This document shows positions 37,241-49,243 of a stretch of 64,000 nt of DNA, piece by piece; position 1 is the first letter of the stretch; each line of letters starts with the position of its first letter. This DNA is from Megaleporinus macrocephalus (Eukaryota; Chordata; Actinopteri; Characiformes; Anostomidae). The notes below the pieces were generated by a model. That model was not told where the DNA came from and searched no databases. It saw only the letters and a list, made by a program, of their open reading frames with translations. The position numbers were made by a program, and so were the translations under genes. The DNA lies in assembly GCA_021613375.1 (NCBI GenBank), contig CM038703.1:23424194-23488193 (forward strand). The letters run 5' to 3'.

Positions 37241-40200
37241 AGTAACAATTTTGTTTTATTGCACCTATATTTAAAAGCTCTTAGTATGCTGATGGAATTA
37301 AACAGATTCTTCTGATGGCTAGTGATGTCAAAGGGACTACTTTACAAGAAACCTTTTTTTCTTGTTCTCATTACTTTATGCTTTTTGCTTTATACTTATC
37401 TTACTTTTTACTTTATGTTTATTTTGGTTATTCTAATGATATGTGGTGATTTTACAAACACAAAAACTTATTGCCAAGATAAAAGGCTTTGAATCAAGTG
37501 TTTAATATGTTTAGACTGTTGAACAGGACCATATATTTAGGAGGATTAAAAAAGACTTCATGTATTTAAAAACTATTTGAAGTTAGCATCAATTAACATT
37601 CATGATTTAACCTGATATCATCACATCACTAGAATCTATTCGCCTATGTGTTCTATTAATAAACATCATCATGCTCTATAATACTATATAAATGTAAATA
37701 ATACATTTGTTGTTCTGTGTTATTCAATAAACAAAATAATTATTGTACAAGGTTTATTTCTTCATTTGTAGCAGTTCTTATGAATGCTCAGTGAAATTCT
37801 TCCTGAAAAAGTCCACTTCCTTGGTAAAGTTACTTGGACGCTGCGACTGACCAAGCAGTGGTCTAATTTCAGTTTGATGAACAGCCTGGCTTCTTCTCTG
37901 TCACCTACTCATCTCATTTACTTCTCACTCAGTTCCTTCATTCATCTTTTCAGCACATCTGTCTGCATCGATCTCACTTAAGAGAAGCGGTCAGGATGAC
38001 GAACAAGAAATGTGATCAGTCTGTCATGGCCACAACAGACGGAAGCACTCCGGGTTAACTTTGAAGCAAAGACTTACACCCTTCTATGCAGACATAGTGT
38101 GAGTGGACAACGTACACTTCGGAAACTTTCTTGTACAGTCCTTCCAGAAATCCACTGTTTGCAGCTTTAAGAAATTGTTCTGACAACAATAGAATTGGTA
38201 TGACAGCCCCTGTAACACAACATCAGGGTATCAGTCATGATATCTTTGTTCTACAAAGGTTTCTTCTTCAGTTTTGTACTGTAGACACAAGGTGAATGGC
38301 AGGTAAACATAGAAAACCATGAGAGTTAGCACTGAGTGGACTGTATGTCTACATCATAACAGTTTCTGGTAGTTTCTGGTGCTGTATGACATTCTATTTA
38401 GGGATGGGCATTCCAGTCAAAATTTAATATTTAAATGTGTAGAGATTTATTATAATAATATTCAAGTAAAATCCACAAACAATAAGTCTGTGACGAGTTT
38501 GCTGACAAGACGAACTGTAAACACAGAAAACCCTGCCATCAAAATGACAGTTATATTTTACAAAAATTCTACAAAATATTTAAACTGTGCTGCAAATTCA
38601 TAGATTTTCTGCCCACTCAAGAAACACTTTCAACAAAAACTGATTTTTTCATAATGGAAATTTCTAGTCTTCCAGAAACATTTCACACAATTGAGCCTGA
38701 CTTCCATTGGGCTCTGCAGAATTCCTGACACTGTACACAATTCTGTATTTGCAGCACATTTGGAATATGTACTCGAGGAGTAGTCACATTGAAGAAGGGC
38801 TTTCTGTATTTGCAGAGTGTTTTATTGTACTTTGCATTGCATTTTGTAGACCAACATGTAAAAGAGTTAAATTTACTAAATGACAATGACAGTTTAATTT
38901 CAGTAAATCCATTAAGAGTTGAGAGTAAAATATACTTGAACAGTTTAACTGGATCAGAAACAGATAAGAGACTCTGGTCAAATTCTACACTTCCATCTGT
39001 TTGAGAATACAGTTCAGAATGTATCATGTTAAAAAGAAGCTAAACTTGTTAATCGAAAAACTATTTAAATATTCAAAAATTCTGACTAATCCAATCTCTT
39101 GTCTGTAATTTGGTTCTATATGCATACAGTGTCAGAAAGCAGAAGAGCAAGTTTGTTTAAGATTACTTAACAACATGATTACTGCATTAAATACTTACCT
39201 ACCTTAGTGTTAGCTTTAGTGCAAAAACCAAAGAAGTCAACTCCATAGACTGGCTGATTGATGAGGGGGAATAGATTTTTGGCTAAAATATTACTGTAAA
39301 CTTTCAGCCAGTTAGATTTTTCTGTCAGTCTAAAACATTTATTTCAGATTATAGTAACCTGCTTACAGTCTGCAGGGAAACGGGACAGAAAAACGCAAGT
39401 AACTTCAGTAACTTTCATTATATTCTTGACACCTTGAGGTCTATTGTTACTGCAGCACTTGGTTTCACTATGCCCAGTTTGATTTTATTTTCTTTGAATA
39501 TTCTCCAAGTTTATGGTCTAAGATTTATTTGCACATTTTAAGTGGCCTTCAGATGTCAATCAGCACCGAGGTTTTTTCCCAGCATGCTTTTTATTGGTCC
39601 CGCTTGTTGGACCCCACCCCTGTTTCAACAGAGAGCAGAACTGTTTTCATTGGAGCGTTTGACAGATGCCAAGAGTTGTGACTTGGCTTTTCAACACCTT
39701 AGCACACGGCAATGTGTGTTATTCCTGCACTCTCCATCTCTCCCCACACACAAATGCCTTCACACTAGTACATGCACACACAGGTGTGGAAAATGCCAAG
39801 CAGAACTTCGGTTGAACGCACAGCCCAAACATACAAAACATACAGACACTCCTACGCCTTCAGAAAGCCCTGATATTTGCTTTAAAGGCCTGCTCATATA
39901 AATTACGGAAACTTGTGCCCATGATTGCATAGTTTTGCGCTGTAAAGAAGACGAGGAAAGATACAGGGGCTTTCCTTCAAAGGAAAAAAAAGGAAAGGAA
40001 ACTCCTTTGATTAAATGCACATAATTTCTACAAGAATAAAACATATACACTACCATTATTAGCATTAAACTGAACAACAAAATCAATCCAGTTCTTAAAT
40101 TAATTGTATTATATTGTATTGAATTGTATGGTATTGATGCCCACATTTGAAATAAGGAAATTTTACTTCTTCTATGTGAGAGTTTTGAGTCGTCTAGCAC

Positions 40201-41580
40201 TGATGACTACCACTGATCCTTCAGTGCACTGACCAAACACTTTCAGAACACAGAATGTCCTTTATTGACCCTCCTGTCTCACCATCACACATTGTCCACC
40301 CTACATCATCGAAGTTTATTGTGCTTTCTTTCTTTGCAAAAACAGGATGGCAATGTGAAATTTGCATGTTTTGCCCTGTTATTTTCTCATGCTTTAAAAA
40401 GACAAGCAAAAGAAGTCTGAAACCGTTGGTCAAACAATTGTCTTAATAAAAAAGACACATTTTCTGCACAAAAAAACCCTAGTATTTTGCAAATATCGCT
40501 CCAATCAGTGCACAATTTAATTTTTTTTAGTTTTCATATTAGAAAAAATAAAGCATAGCATATAAAATGTGCATTTAGATGTGCATAAGTGTGTCCTTTC
40601 TTATATTTATTCATATACGAATGACTGATTTCCTAATTACCTTCTAAAATTCTAATACCCTTAGTTTTGGACTAACTGTCTGTTTATTACTGTATATTAG
40701 AATAAAGCCACCATATGAACGTCCGTACATAGTGCAGCTTTAATGTGTTTTGCCATTTCGGTATATCACTAGTAAAGTTATGAACTGTATAGAATCCTCT
40801 CCATCCTCTTTCCTTTATTTATTTTGTATGTTTTATGTCATCAGTTCTGCTTGCATAAGTCAAAATCTCTTGTGCAAAGCTTTTGGTACAGATTAGACAT
40901 GTGATCTTCCTCTAGTGACAGTATAATGGAGCTTATGGTCTTATGGTTAGTTTGCATCTCAATCGACAAGAGTCTGTTTCTCTGTATGTTGAGCTCTGGC
41001 AACTTCTAAAACGCATATACATCCTTTGTTTTTACTGGCAGAAAAGTGATGATGGTTAAGCTGAAGATGTCCTCATGCGCCTTTAAACCCAAAGTGCCAA
41101 AGTGTGTGTCTGACTGTGATGCCTGTATCCAGGCAACAGAGAATCCTTACATAGCCCTCAAATCTGTGGTCTCTGAGAGTTTACCTGAAGAGCAAACTCT
41201 ATTATATGAAGTAGGAAATCCAAGACCAAAGATTCTGTCCTTCTGCTGACTGTACTCATAGTAAATCAAATTTTGCACAATTATACATGTGTGTGCAGAG
41301 GGGGGCATGGGGGAGTTGTTATGCATTACCTATGTTTTATTGTGTTGTTCTGTGTCTAACTCTAACTCTGTGTGTGTGCATTTAACCACAGTCAGGGTTA
41401 CGCTTGCTTCCTGGAACCCGTCTGGCTGGAGTGTGTACTCTCAGTTACAGACAGTGGGCTAGAATCTCCAAGAGACGGCCGAACAAGCATGATGTCATAC
41501 ATACACAAACCCACAACTGTCAGCAACAATCCACACTGATCAAACCATCACACTGTGCGCCAGTGTGCAAAAGTATAAAT
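37241..41580. other. intergenic, no gene identified
   Basis: No exon supported. A short open frame at 41046-41249 (plus) has a CSDCDAC stretch but no splice or start context. A solitary MITE end is at 40728-40744. The 39540-39900 segment is GC-richer and complex, possibly regulatory. Confidence 0.4.
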
Positions 41581-41588
41581 ATGTGCAC

Positions 41589-41589
<1 letters not shown>

Positions 41590-41620
<31 letters not shown>
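41590..41620 (+). repeat. (GT)n microsatellite
   Basis: GT run of about 30 bp. Confidence 0.93.
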
Positions 41621-41623
<3 letters not shown>

Positions 41624-42229
41624 ATCGGTGTGTATGAGAGAATATGTGTACATCAGTTGAGCATACTGTGCACTGCAGGCGTTTCATGCTGTAGAAAAAG
41701 GCGCCTTTGTGGTACGATGTACATTCAGCACCAGGTTCGATTCAGCGAACAAAACAGCTTTAGGTCTTGGGAAACACAAGTATAACTGGGTGCTGGGTGG
41801 GGGATTTTTTTGTGTCTGAGAAAGTCATTCAGAAAATCTGCATTCCTGTGTTTTCTTTTGCTTTTTTAAGCTTTTATTTTCAAGCAAAATCAGAATTTGC
41901 TTGAAATATCACAATCACATAGGTCAAAGTTTAATGTTCTGTAACATGTTGGAAAAACCCAAATTTAGCTCTTTGGTGCGCTCTGTATGTTGCGCAGTGT
42001 GTACAATGACGTGTGTACAGGTGGATTATGTGCAACCAAGGCCTTGGTCATCTAAGGGCATGGCTGTGTATGCCTTTATGAACACAAACAAAAACTCTGA
42101 AATACATTATCAGAGCAAGAGATAAAGTGATATGGGTGCATCAATTGGGGGGTCAATAGAGGAGGTACAGAGAGAAAGAAAGAGAGAGAGAGAACGAAAT
42201 AGAGGGGAGGTGTGTATGTCTGGTTTTAT

Positions 42230-42990
42230 TAGGTGTGTGAGTGGGGGGGTCTGTTCCAGTAGGCCTCCTCCAGGCTGAGTGCAGCAGTCATAGTTCATCT
42301 CCTGAGAAAAGTCAAAGGTCACTCTGTCCTCCCACACTTACCCCACCCCGAAATGCCCCGTGCACTCAACTTTGACCCCTGCAGCTCTGTCACCGCCAGC
42401 CGGGCTGCGGAAATCTAAGGGAGATCTTTAGGGTTAAAGTTCAAAAGAAAGTGCTGGGTGGAGCCTCTCTCTCTCTCTCTCTCTCAAACATTTTTTCTCT
42501 CTTTTGCTTTTCCCTCCATATCGCTCTCCATTTGAACTCCTATAGAAGATCACAGAGCCAGTCCAGAAGTTCAAAGGATAGCGCAGGCAGATAAGTGTAA
42601 ACATGCGTAGCATGCTCAGGGCACAAATAGTAACACACTGATCCAACATACATGAACACACCCCTCCATCATTAGGAGCAATTTTCTCAGCTTCCTGCTC
42701 CTTCATCAGCCCCTTCCTGTTTGCTCCCGATTGGCGGAAACACGCCAGGCTCAGGAGTTAGCTCATTGGCTGGCGGTTGAGGTTTATAGATGACACGCCC
42801 CGCCCCCCTATTCTGAGAGGGGCTGTCTGTTTGCTCTGCTCTTTGATCCGCCGAGAGGACCGGGTGAAAAATGGTTGCCGAAATGGAGCTGGGCTCGCTG
42901 AGGACTGGAGGGAAGATTGGGGTTAGCCGTAAATAACATGTGCTTAACGTTTTCGGGGGCAAAGTCACTCAGCATTTGGATGAAAGACAA
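42230..42990. promoter_or_regulatory. GC-rich promoter/enhancer-like block with DR1 and CCAAT motifs
   Basis: A DR1-like AGTCAAAGGTCA is at 42310-42321 and an inverse one, AACTTTGACCCCT, at 42368-42380. Two inverted CCAAT boxes follow (ATTGG at 42730-42734 and 42765-42769), each beside GGCGG, plus a GC box CCCCGCCCCCC at 42798-42808. A GA/CT-rich tract (42174-42192 and 42463-42485) interrupts it. No adjoining exon recognised. About 6 kb upstream of npvf, so a distal npvf element or an unannotated non-coding promoter is possible. Confidence 0.42.
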
Positions 42991-43165
42991 TCAGTCTCCC
43001 CTTGGAGTCATAACTCTGAGCCCATCTTAAATTAAACACTTAATAAAGTGCTGAGAAGTGGCTCTCAGAGACAGCACACATGAAAATGTAGAGCACTGCA
43101 TTGTGAAAATCTTCAACATCATTCACTTATTGTTCACTGATATATATATTTAAAATAAGATGTTT

Positions 43166-43459
43166 TTTTTAATAGTGGTACATATCTAATTATGCTAATT
43201 AATAAACACACTCACTTTCAAAAATCCAAAGCATTTTTAAAATCTACTGTTTATATTCAACTTTAATAATAATTTATAATGGGTATTCACAAATCTGTCA
43301 AATCTATAACATCACTGTACTGAACAAAGAAACAGATAAGTCAATCATGATCAAGCAACGCTGTCCACTGACTCTACTATTTGCATAGAATGCAAGCGCT
43401 GATATATATTTGTCACAAATTACAATTAAAAAATAATATTTTTAATAGTGGTACATATC
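43166..43459 (+). repeat. 243-bp duplicated segment flanked by 21-bp direct repeats (copy 1)
   Basis: The segment 43194-43436 matches 46557-46801 with only about eight differences and small indels. TTTTTAATAGTGGTACATATC occurs exactly on both sides, at 43166-43186 and 43439-43459. This is the pattern of a target-site duplication. The right end is A-rich (TTAAAAAATAATA). No coding capacity. Confidence 0.85.
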
Positions 43460-46199
43460 AGTGCCACTGGTACTATTGGTAGTAGCAGCTAGTGGTTACA
43501 GAAGCTAGTGTTATACATAATTGTGACAACTGGAATTAAAAATCTGGCCAATCGTTTATTTGCTTAGAAAATATTATATAAATACAACTATTAAAATAAA
43601 TGCAAATGATATTAATACCATAAGCAGTGATTTTAATGTATGTCACTGTGTCATTTTAAGCTTTTCCATATCTTTCCTTCAGGAAACCCAATAAATGACA
43701 CCTGGTTTGGCTAATCAGCACTTTACATGTGAAATCAAGTGAACAGGTCAAGGAATTAAACATTGGTAAATGTCAGCATTTTTTTTAAATTGATGTAAGT
43801 GGGTTTTAAAAAGAAAAACAGTCTTTCTAAACTAAAACAGCTTTAGGTAAAGTCCAGAGATTCAGATTTTTCTTGTGTTAAATCACAGCTGTGTGCAATT
43901 GGATGTGTGTTGTGTTATCTGTCTTAGATTGTGTTGTTCTATGTGTAAATATGTATGTTGTTTTTTGTGTATGTTTGTCGGCAGATGTTTATAAATAACA
44001 CTCATATAGCATCAGTCAGTTTTTATTTCTTGTGGATAAATTATGGCCAGATTTAATTTGTTACAAATAATGATTTAGGTACAGAATTGCAAGCAGTACT
44101 TATTGCCTTTACATGACATATAATGTATAATTTACAATACAACCTCTTTAGATCAGCACAGGCTTATTACCCTACTGCCCTTCTGAGCCATAAAAACATA
44201 CAGACATGTCTTTAATCAAGAAATTGCATTTTCAGTGAATTCAACATCTAGTGTGTGTTTTATGAAATGTTTTCAGAGGGTAACACAGTGGTCAAGTTAA
44301 AGGTGGAAAAAGATTTCATATACACAATATCTTGTTTATTTTCTCAGTTTTTTGTACAGGGCATACTGGCTTGTAATGCCTCCATTTGGCAAAAAAAAGC
44401 TTTTTAGTATCAGATTTAATAGAGTACTGCCACCCAGTGGACAAGAGAATGTATTACCACATCAACTATGAGAAGTGTGATATTATAAGCCACATTATAT
44501 ACATATATATATAATAAATAGCTAAACATCAGGCTTAGGGTCTCTGTCATATTTTAATGTAAGACTATACTTGTGAGTTACCCTGTGAGTTGTTTACAAC
44601 ATAATTTCTTTGCAATTTGATAATTACAGGTGATAGCTGCATAAAGAAATTTAAAAATAATCGATGTGGCACACAATAAAATGTGACTCCTTCACCAGTA
44701 TCAGCCAAGTTTTTTCTTAAAAGTGTTCTTGAAAAGGGCCCGAAGAAAAACTCTGATCCTCTGGTCTAAGAATATTTTTGGCAGTCTCTTAAACCTCAGA
44801 ACCTCTAAATTGTATGTATATTTTGTTTTACCTAAGAACATATCTCAAAAGAGAAACCAATAGTGAATATCAGAATCTTCATGAAAACTGTGTAACTAGG
44901 CTTCTTAAGTGGGATTTTGTTCTGGGCTCTGTGCAGCCTTTGGAGTTCCTCTACGCCAACTACTCAAACCACATGTCACTTTGTTCACAGGGGCACAGCC
45001 ATGCTGGAACAAGGAAGGGTCTTTCCCAAACTGTTACCACATAGTTGGAAGCATGTTACTGTCTAAAATGTGTGTGTATGCTGTAGGATTAACAGAACTG
45101 GAACTATAGAGCTGAGCCCAGACCCTAAAACACCAAGATATTGTTTTTTCTAATAATTACATACTTTTGGCTGCATAGTGTACTTTTAGATGCCTTTCCT
45201 TCCTTCATCACAAATATTGTAGATTATACAGTACTTGTGTTCTTGTTTTAAACTTGAGGATAAAGAAACTGTGCCAAGAAGTTAATTTTTGCAGTGATAA
45301 TACTACTGAAATCCACAACATGTTCGGTGATGGTTGTATTACTAAGAGAAGGAAAATAATCTTTAAGGTATCTCTAGCAATCCATTGCTTTGTCTGTCTT
45401 GTCTGTCATCTTACTAAATGCATGTCAGCATTTAGTAAGTTGAATAAACACAGTTTACTACTTATGCGAGTCTATCTTGGATTAACAGTGTCAATTTCCT
45501 CCTATGTGCTATGACTATGCACTACCATCATTACATTGCCATTGATATTAAGCTGAAACTGAAATGAAAAAGTCTCCTTCCTTTATTTATCATTTCATTT
45601 CATGTCATAAAATGCCGATGTTGGGTCCACACAATGACGCAATAGTGCTTGTGCAATGAGGATATTTGTGTCCTCTGAATGTGCAGTTATAGTGTTTTCC
45701 AGTTGTTTTGTATGCTTACTTGCCTCAGTGTTAAACTAGAGCTTGATTTGCCTGTGCATTTTAAAATTCATAAAATTTTATAAAAATGTTTGGTTTTTTT
45801 TTGTTTGCCCCATGCAACGCACCATGACTGTATTTTCTTCTGTCCGTATACTTTATTAACTCAAGTGTACAAATGGGTACTTTACCAGCATCGCTGCCAT
45901 CACTGTTTTAACCAGTGTCAACAATAAACGACGATGAAAAGTGTGACATCAGTCGAGTATTACATATATGGAAACCTGATTTTTTTATGTACAAGGCTAA
46001 ACTTAAAAATGATAAAAGTTTGATGACACCTGGAGTTTGCTATATGTGTATTAATATGGGTCGGTGGATCGTTACATCCCTATTTACATTTACATATTAT
46101 TGCTAAAAGTAACTTTTATAGAAACAAGTTGCTGGTGAGGAAATTTATTTACGAAAAGGTGTTTTTCTATTGTTATGAACTTGGAACAATAGCAGAAAA

Positions 46200-46320
46200 C
46201 TTTTAGAACCATATACACATTATTCAACATTATCCTAAAGAACCATTTAAGAATCATCTCAGAACTATTGCAGAACCATCATAGAAGAATTAAAGAACCC
46301 TTGATTTTTTTAGAGTGGAG
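46200..46320. mobile_element. AGAACC-type miniature repeat
   Basis: Dense AGAACCAT, AAGAACCATTTAAGAATCAT, CAGAACCATCATAGAAG and AAAGAACCC words, then TTTTTTTAGAGTG, as in the common fish family. Partner copy at 14276-14390. Confidence 0.5.
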
Positions 46321-46556
46321 TAGCTTTACTTTCAGAGTAAAGCATTAAATATCTTATGCGTACTCTTTTTTAATAAAAACTTACCAAAACAAAAATTAAG
46401 CAGATAACAATTGTGCAATTAACACTTTGTCTGCTTGGGAAGATATGTGAAATATGTCATTATCATTTTTTATGTAATTTTTCAATAATAACATATTTGA
46501 ACATTCAGTAACTGTATCAGGTGCATCTAACAAATGCTAATGAAAAATGTAAGCCT

Positions 46557-46801
46557 GCTAATTAATAAACACACTCACTTTTTAAAAAATCCAAAGCATT
46601 TTTAAAATCTACTGTTTATATTCAACATGAATAATAATTTATAATGGGTATTCACAAATCTGTCAAATCTATGACATCACTGTACTGAACAAAGAAACAG
46701 ATAAGTCAGTCATGATCAAGCAACGCTGTCCACTGACTCTACTATTTGCATAGAATGCAAGTGCTGATATATATTTGTCACAAATTACAATTAAAAAATA
46801 A
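46557..46801 (+). repeat. 245-bp duplicated segment (copy 2)
   Basis: Near-identical partner of 43194-43436 in the same orientation, starting GCTAATTAATAAACACACTC and ending TTACAATTAAAAAATAA. It lacks the 21-bp flanking repeats seen at copy 1. It could be the source of copy 1, or both may belong to an unrecognised dispersed family. Confidence 0.85.
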
Positions 46802-47000
46802 CTGATGGGCAATCTAAATTCTCGTCTGCTGAGAGGGTTGACTCACTGAACTCTACCGCCCCAAGCAGGAGCTTCATTACATGAAAAAAGCATTTTCATC
46901 TATTCCAGACTGAATGCTGCTGGGTTAATTGGACTGATGGTGTGGATGCCTATCTTCTTCAGTGAATTTCAACTGTTGATCAAAGGTCATCTACCCTAAT
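46802..47000. promoter_or_regulatory. candidate conserved non-coding element about 2 kb upstream of npvf
   Basis: Complex repeat-free sequence (GGGTTGACTCACTGAACTCT, GAATGCTGCTGGGTTAATTG) immediately right of the duplicated segment, with no open frame. It includes an AP-1-like TGACTCA (46841-46847). Texture-based and weak. Confidence 0.28.
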
Positions 47001-47499
47001 TAAAAACTGATTACTTATTCTGAGTGTGCATGCATGAAAGAGAAAGGAGGAGTGGGCATCTGTCTGCCATATTCAGTCACTCACCCGTCCTCTTCTTGCT
47101 TCTCTTTCATTTACTTACCATTTTTAAGTAGTTGCCACCTTATTCCACCAACTGCTACTCCATTGCTCCCTTTTGTTTGCTCTAGCTCTTGCTTTGTGTT
47201 GAATTCTGGGCACATTTAATAAGCCTTTTACAGCATTTCTTGTTTTGTTGTCTAACGCAAGTGTAAGTAGGTATATAGAAAACAACTAGTATAGGTATAA
47301 AACAACTAAGGATGTTCATCTCAGATCTTACAATTCAATTTAGTTATGATTCAGTGAACATTTCAGTCATGAAGTTTAATTTCTCAGTTGAATTGATGCA
47401 ATATAAATATTTATATCAAATATTTAATGATTATAGTACAATATATATGAGTGGAGAAACACTCCAGTTTACACAATATTATAAAATTAAACAATCCAG

Positions 47500-48350
47500 A
47501 CTATATTAAGATTTATTGATTTTATTATTAAAAACAGTCATTCGTAGCCGTTTGATGTGAAATGTTTTGTTATATTTTTTACAGTGATGGTGATGGGAAC
47601 AAGGGTCTGTAATGTATCTTTTTACCTTAAAACATGCTACATGCACATCTTTTCCATGAGTTTATTTTAAAACAATTCGGAAAGACAAAAGTCTCAAGAT
47701 TAATGCAAAATAATGACTCGCTTATTCATAACCATTTAAATCAATTAAAATACTTCAGACATTTGGTTACTATCACTACGACCGTGAATAGTTCTGACTG
47801 TAGCCTTCTCTAGAAATGCACAATTCACCACTCTAAATGACTATGTTTACATTTATAGTGTTTTAATTCTGCATACATTTTAAAATATTGGTGAACCAAT
47901 AAGCAAAAACAAACAAGCAAAGTGAAAATCTTCACAATTCACCAATAAAATGAATCAACAAAATGGTTAAGATTTAAACACAGTCGAATGTTTTGATGGG
48001 AAATACTCCATATCAGAAAACTTTAAAAGTGATGGTGATGGAAACCAGACATTTGAGCTCTAAAATTTCCTTTACAGAAAACTATTACATGAAATTGTTA
48101 CAAATACACTACTGGATGTGGGACATTGTTTTACGATAGCTGTGAGATACGCTATTGGCCTACACCTTTTTTTAAAATTGAAAAACATTTTTTACTTGTT
48201 TTAGGAGTAATTCCACCGATTGAAAAAATAATGTATATTGTTGAGATGAACACAATCACTCTGTCAAATAGTTCATTTTAGAGGAAGTTAGCAACGCAGA
48301 TTTTTTGTCAGTGAAGATGACAGAAACACAATGTCTACAATGCATTTCAT
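47500..48350. mobile_element. probable fish dispersed repeat, two partial copies
   Basis: CAGTGATGGTGATGGGAACA (47583) and AAGTGATGGTGATGGAAACC (48029) start similar segments that continue with TTTACC/TTTACAG...AAACATGCTACATG / AACTATTACATG. ATGTGGGACATTGTTTTACG then ATAGCTGTGAGAT follows the second. I recall this word order from fish repeats. Boundaries uncertain. Confidence 0.4.
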
Positions 48351-49066
48351 TCAACAATCAAAACCACCAGTGAATCTACATGAGTAATAATATATATAAT
48401 AGAAAAAAGTTTCTATTTGGCCATAGAACACTCTGTATGTATCTGAATGCAGTAAATAGCTATTAGGCCAAAAGCTTATCTCATAAACTATCGTAAAGTT
48501 GTCTCTGACATCAGGCAGTGTATTCATAACCAGTTCATCTATTTTCTTTGTGTAGAAGAAGTATTCAACTCTGTGGACATTTGGCTTACCACTGTGAAGC
48601 TCACTATGAAGCTCAGTATGAAGTTCAGTATGCCTCGCTACGACAAAGCATTTCACATGAAACCACTCTAAATTACTTTGTTTGCATTTTAACTATTGCA
48701 TTACACAGATATGCAAGATAAACAAGAAAAAAAACACTGGCTATTTTGGAATCTAGCCACCGTGACCCCTAATACTTATTGCAAAAAGAATTAAAAACGT
48801 ATAGAATTTAAAAAAACACAGCCCCACATAATAGGGAAGTTAGACAGACTTAAAAATGGACTAAGACATCCCTTACAAACATCTAGGGGAAGCATATATG
48901 TCTCCTCTTAAGTTTGACTGTCTTCCGTCTCTCGTTGCTACGACTCACCAAAGAATGCAATTAGAGATTGGAGAAAAGGGTTCTGTGTATGGCGCTCCTG
49001 TATTAAGCATGTGTGTTCTGAGAGGAATCTGTGTGCGTGGGGGGGACGTGTGTGTGTGTGTTTATG

Positions 49067-49074
49067 TATAAATA
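49067..49074 (+). promoter_or_regulatory. TATA box of npvf
   Basis: TATAAATA lies 38 bp before the chosen ATG, which would put the transcription start near 49097-49102 and leave a 5' UTR of only about 10-15 nt. It also argues against an in-frame ATG at 49031, which lies upstream of the TATA box. A (GT)n stretch precedes it. Confidence 0.6.
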
Positions 49075-49111
49075 CAGTGTAAAATGTCTTTGGGGACAGG
49101 AAGATTGGAAG

Positions 49112-49243
49112 ATGCCTTGCTCCACGCTCTTTCTATCACTAGGTATCCTGAGTAGTTTGCTATTCCAGGATGTTAATGCTTTCAGGCTACCACTCACTGG
49201 CAACGATGACCCCGACAGAATCACAAACAGAATATTTTTAGAG
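49112..49243 (+). CDS. npvf: npvf exon 1 (signal peptide and start of propeptide)
   Basis: The ATG opens MPCSTLFLSLGILSSLLFQD, a typical signal peptide, followed by FRLPLTGNDD. Exon 1 encodes 44 residues and ends on a complete codon before GTAAGA. Confidence 0.92.

Noticed and set aside
41590..41760. tRNA or tRNA-derived SINE (B-box-like GGTTCGATTC at 41722)
   Set aside because: No matching A box at the right distance and no cloverleaf could be formed; a single B-box-like word is not enough.
5200..49000. miR-148a precursor, expected between NFE2L3 and NPVF from mammalian synteny
   Set aside because: I looked by eye for the TCAGTGCA seed followed by (T/C)TACAGAACTT on both strands. Every TCAGTGCA found (for example 15551, 21024, 27712, 40220, 40506) diverges right after the seed. 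A homology search or small-RNA data would settle whether it is absent or missed.
49031..49111. Upstream in-frame ATG for npvf
   Set aside because: It lies before the TATA box and would add a Cys/Val-rich segment in front of a perfectly good signal peptide.
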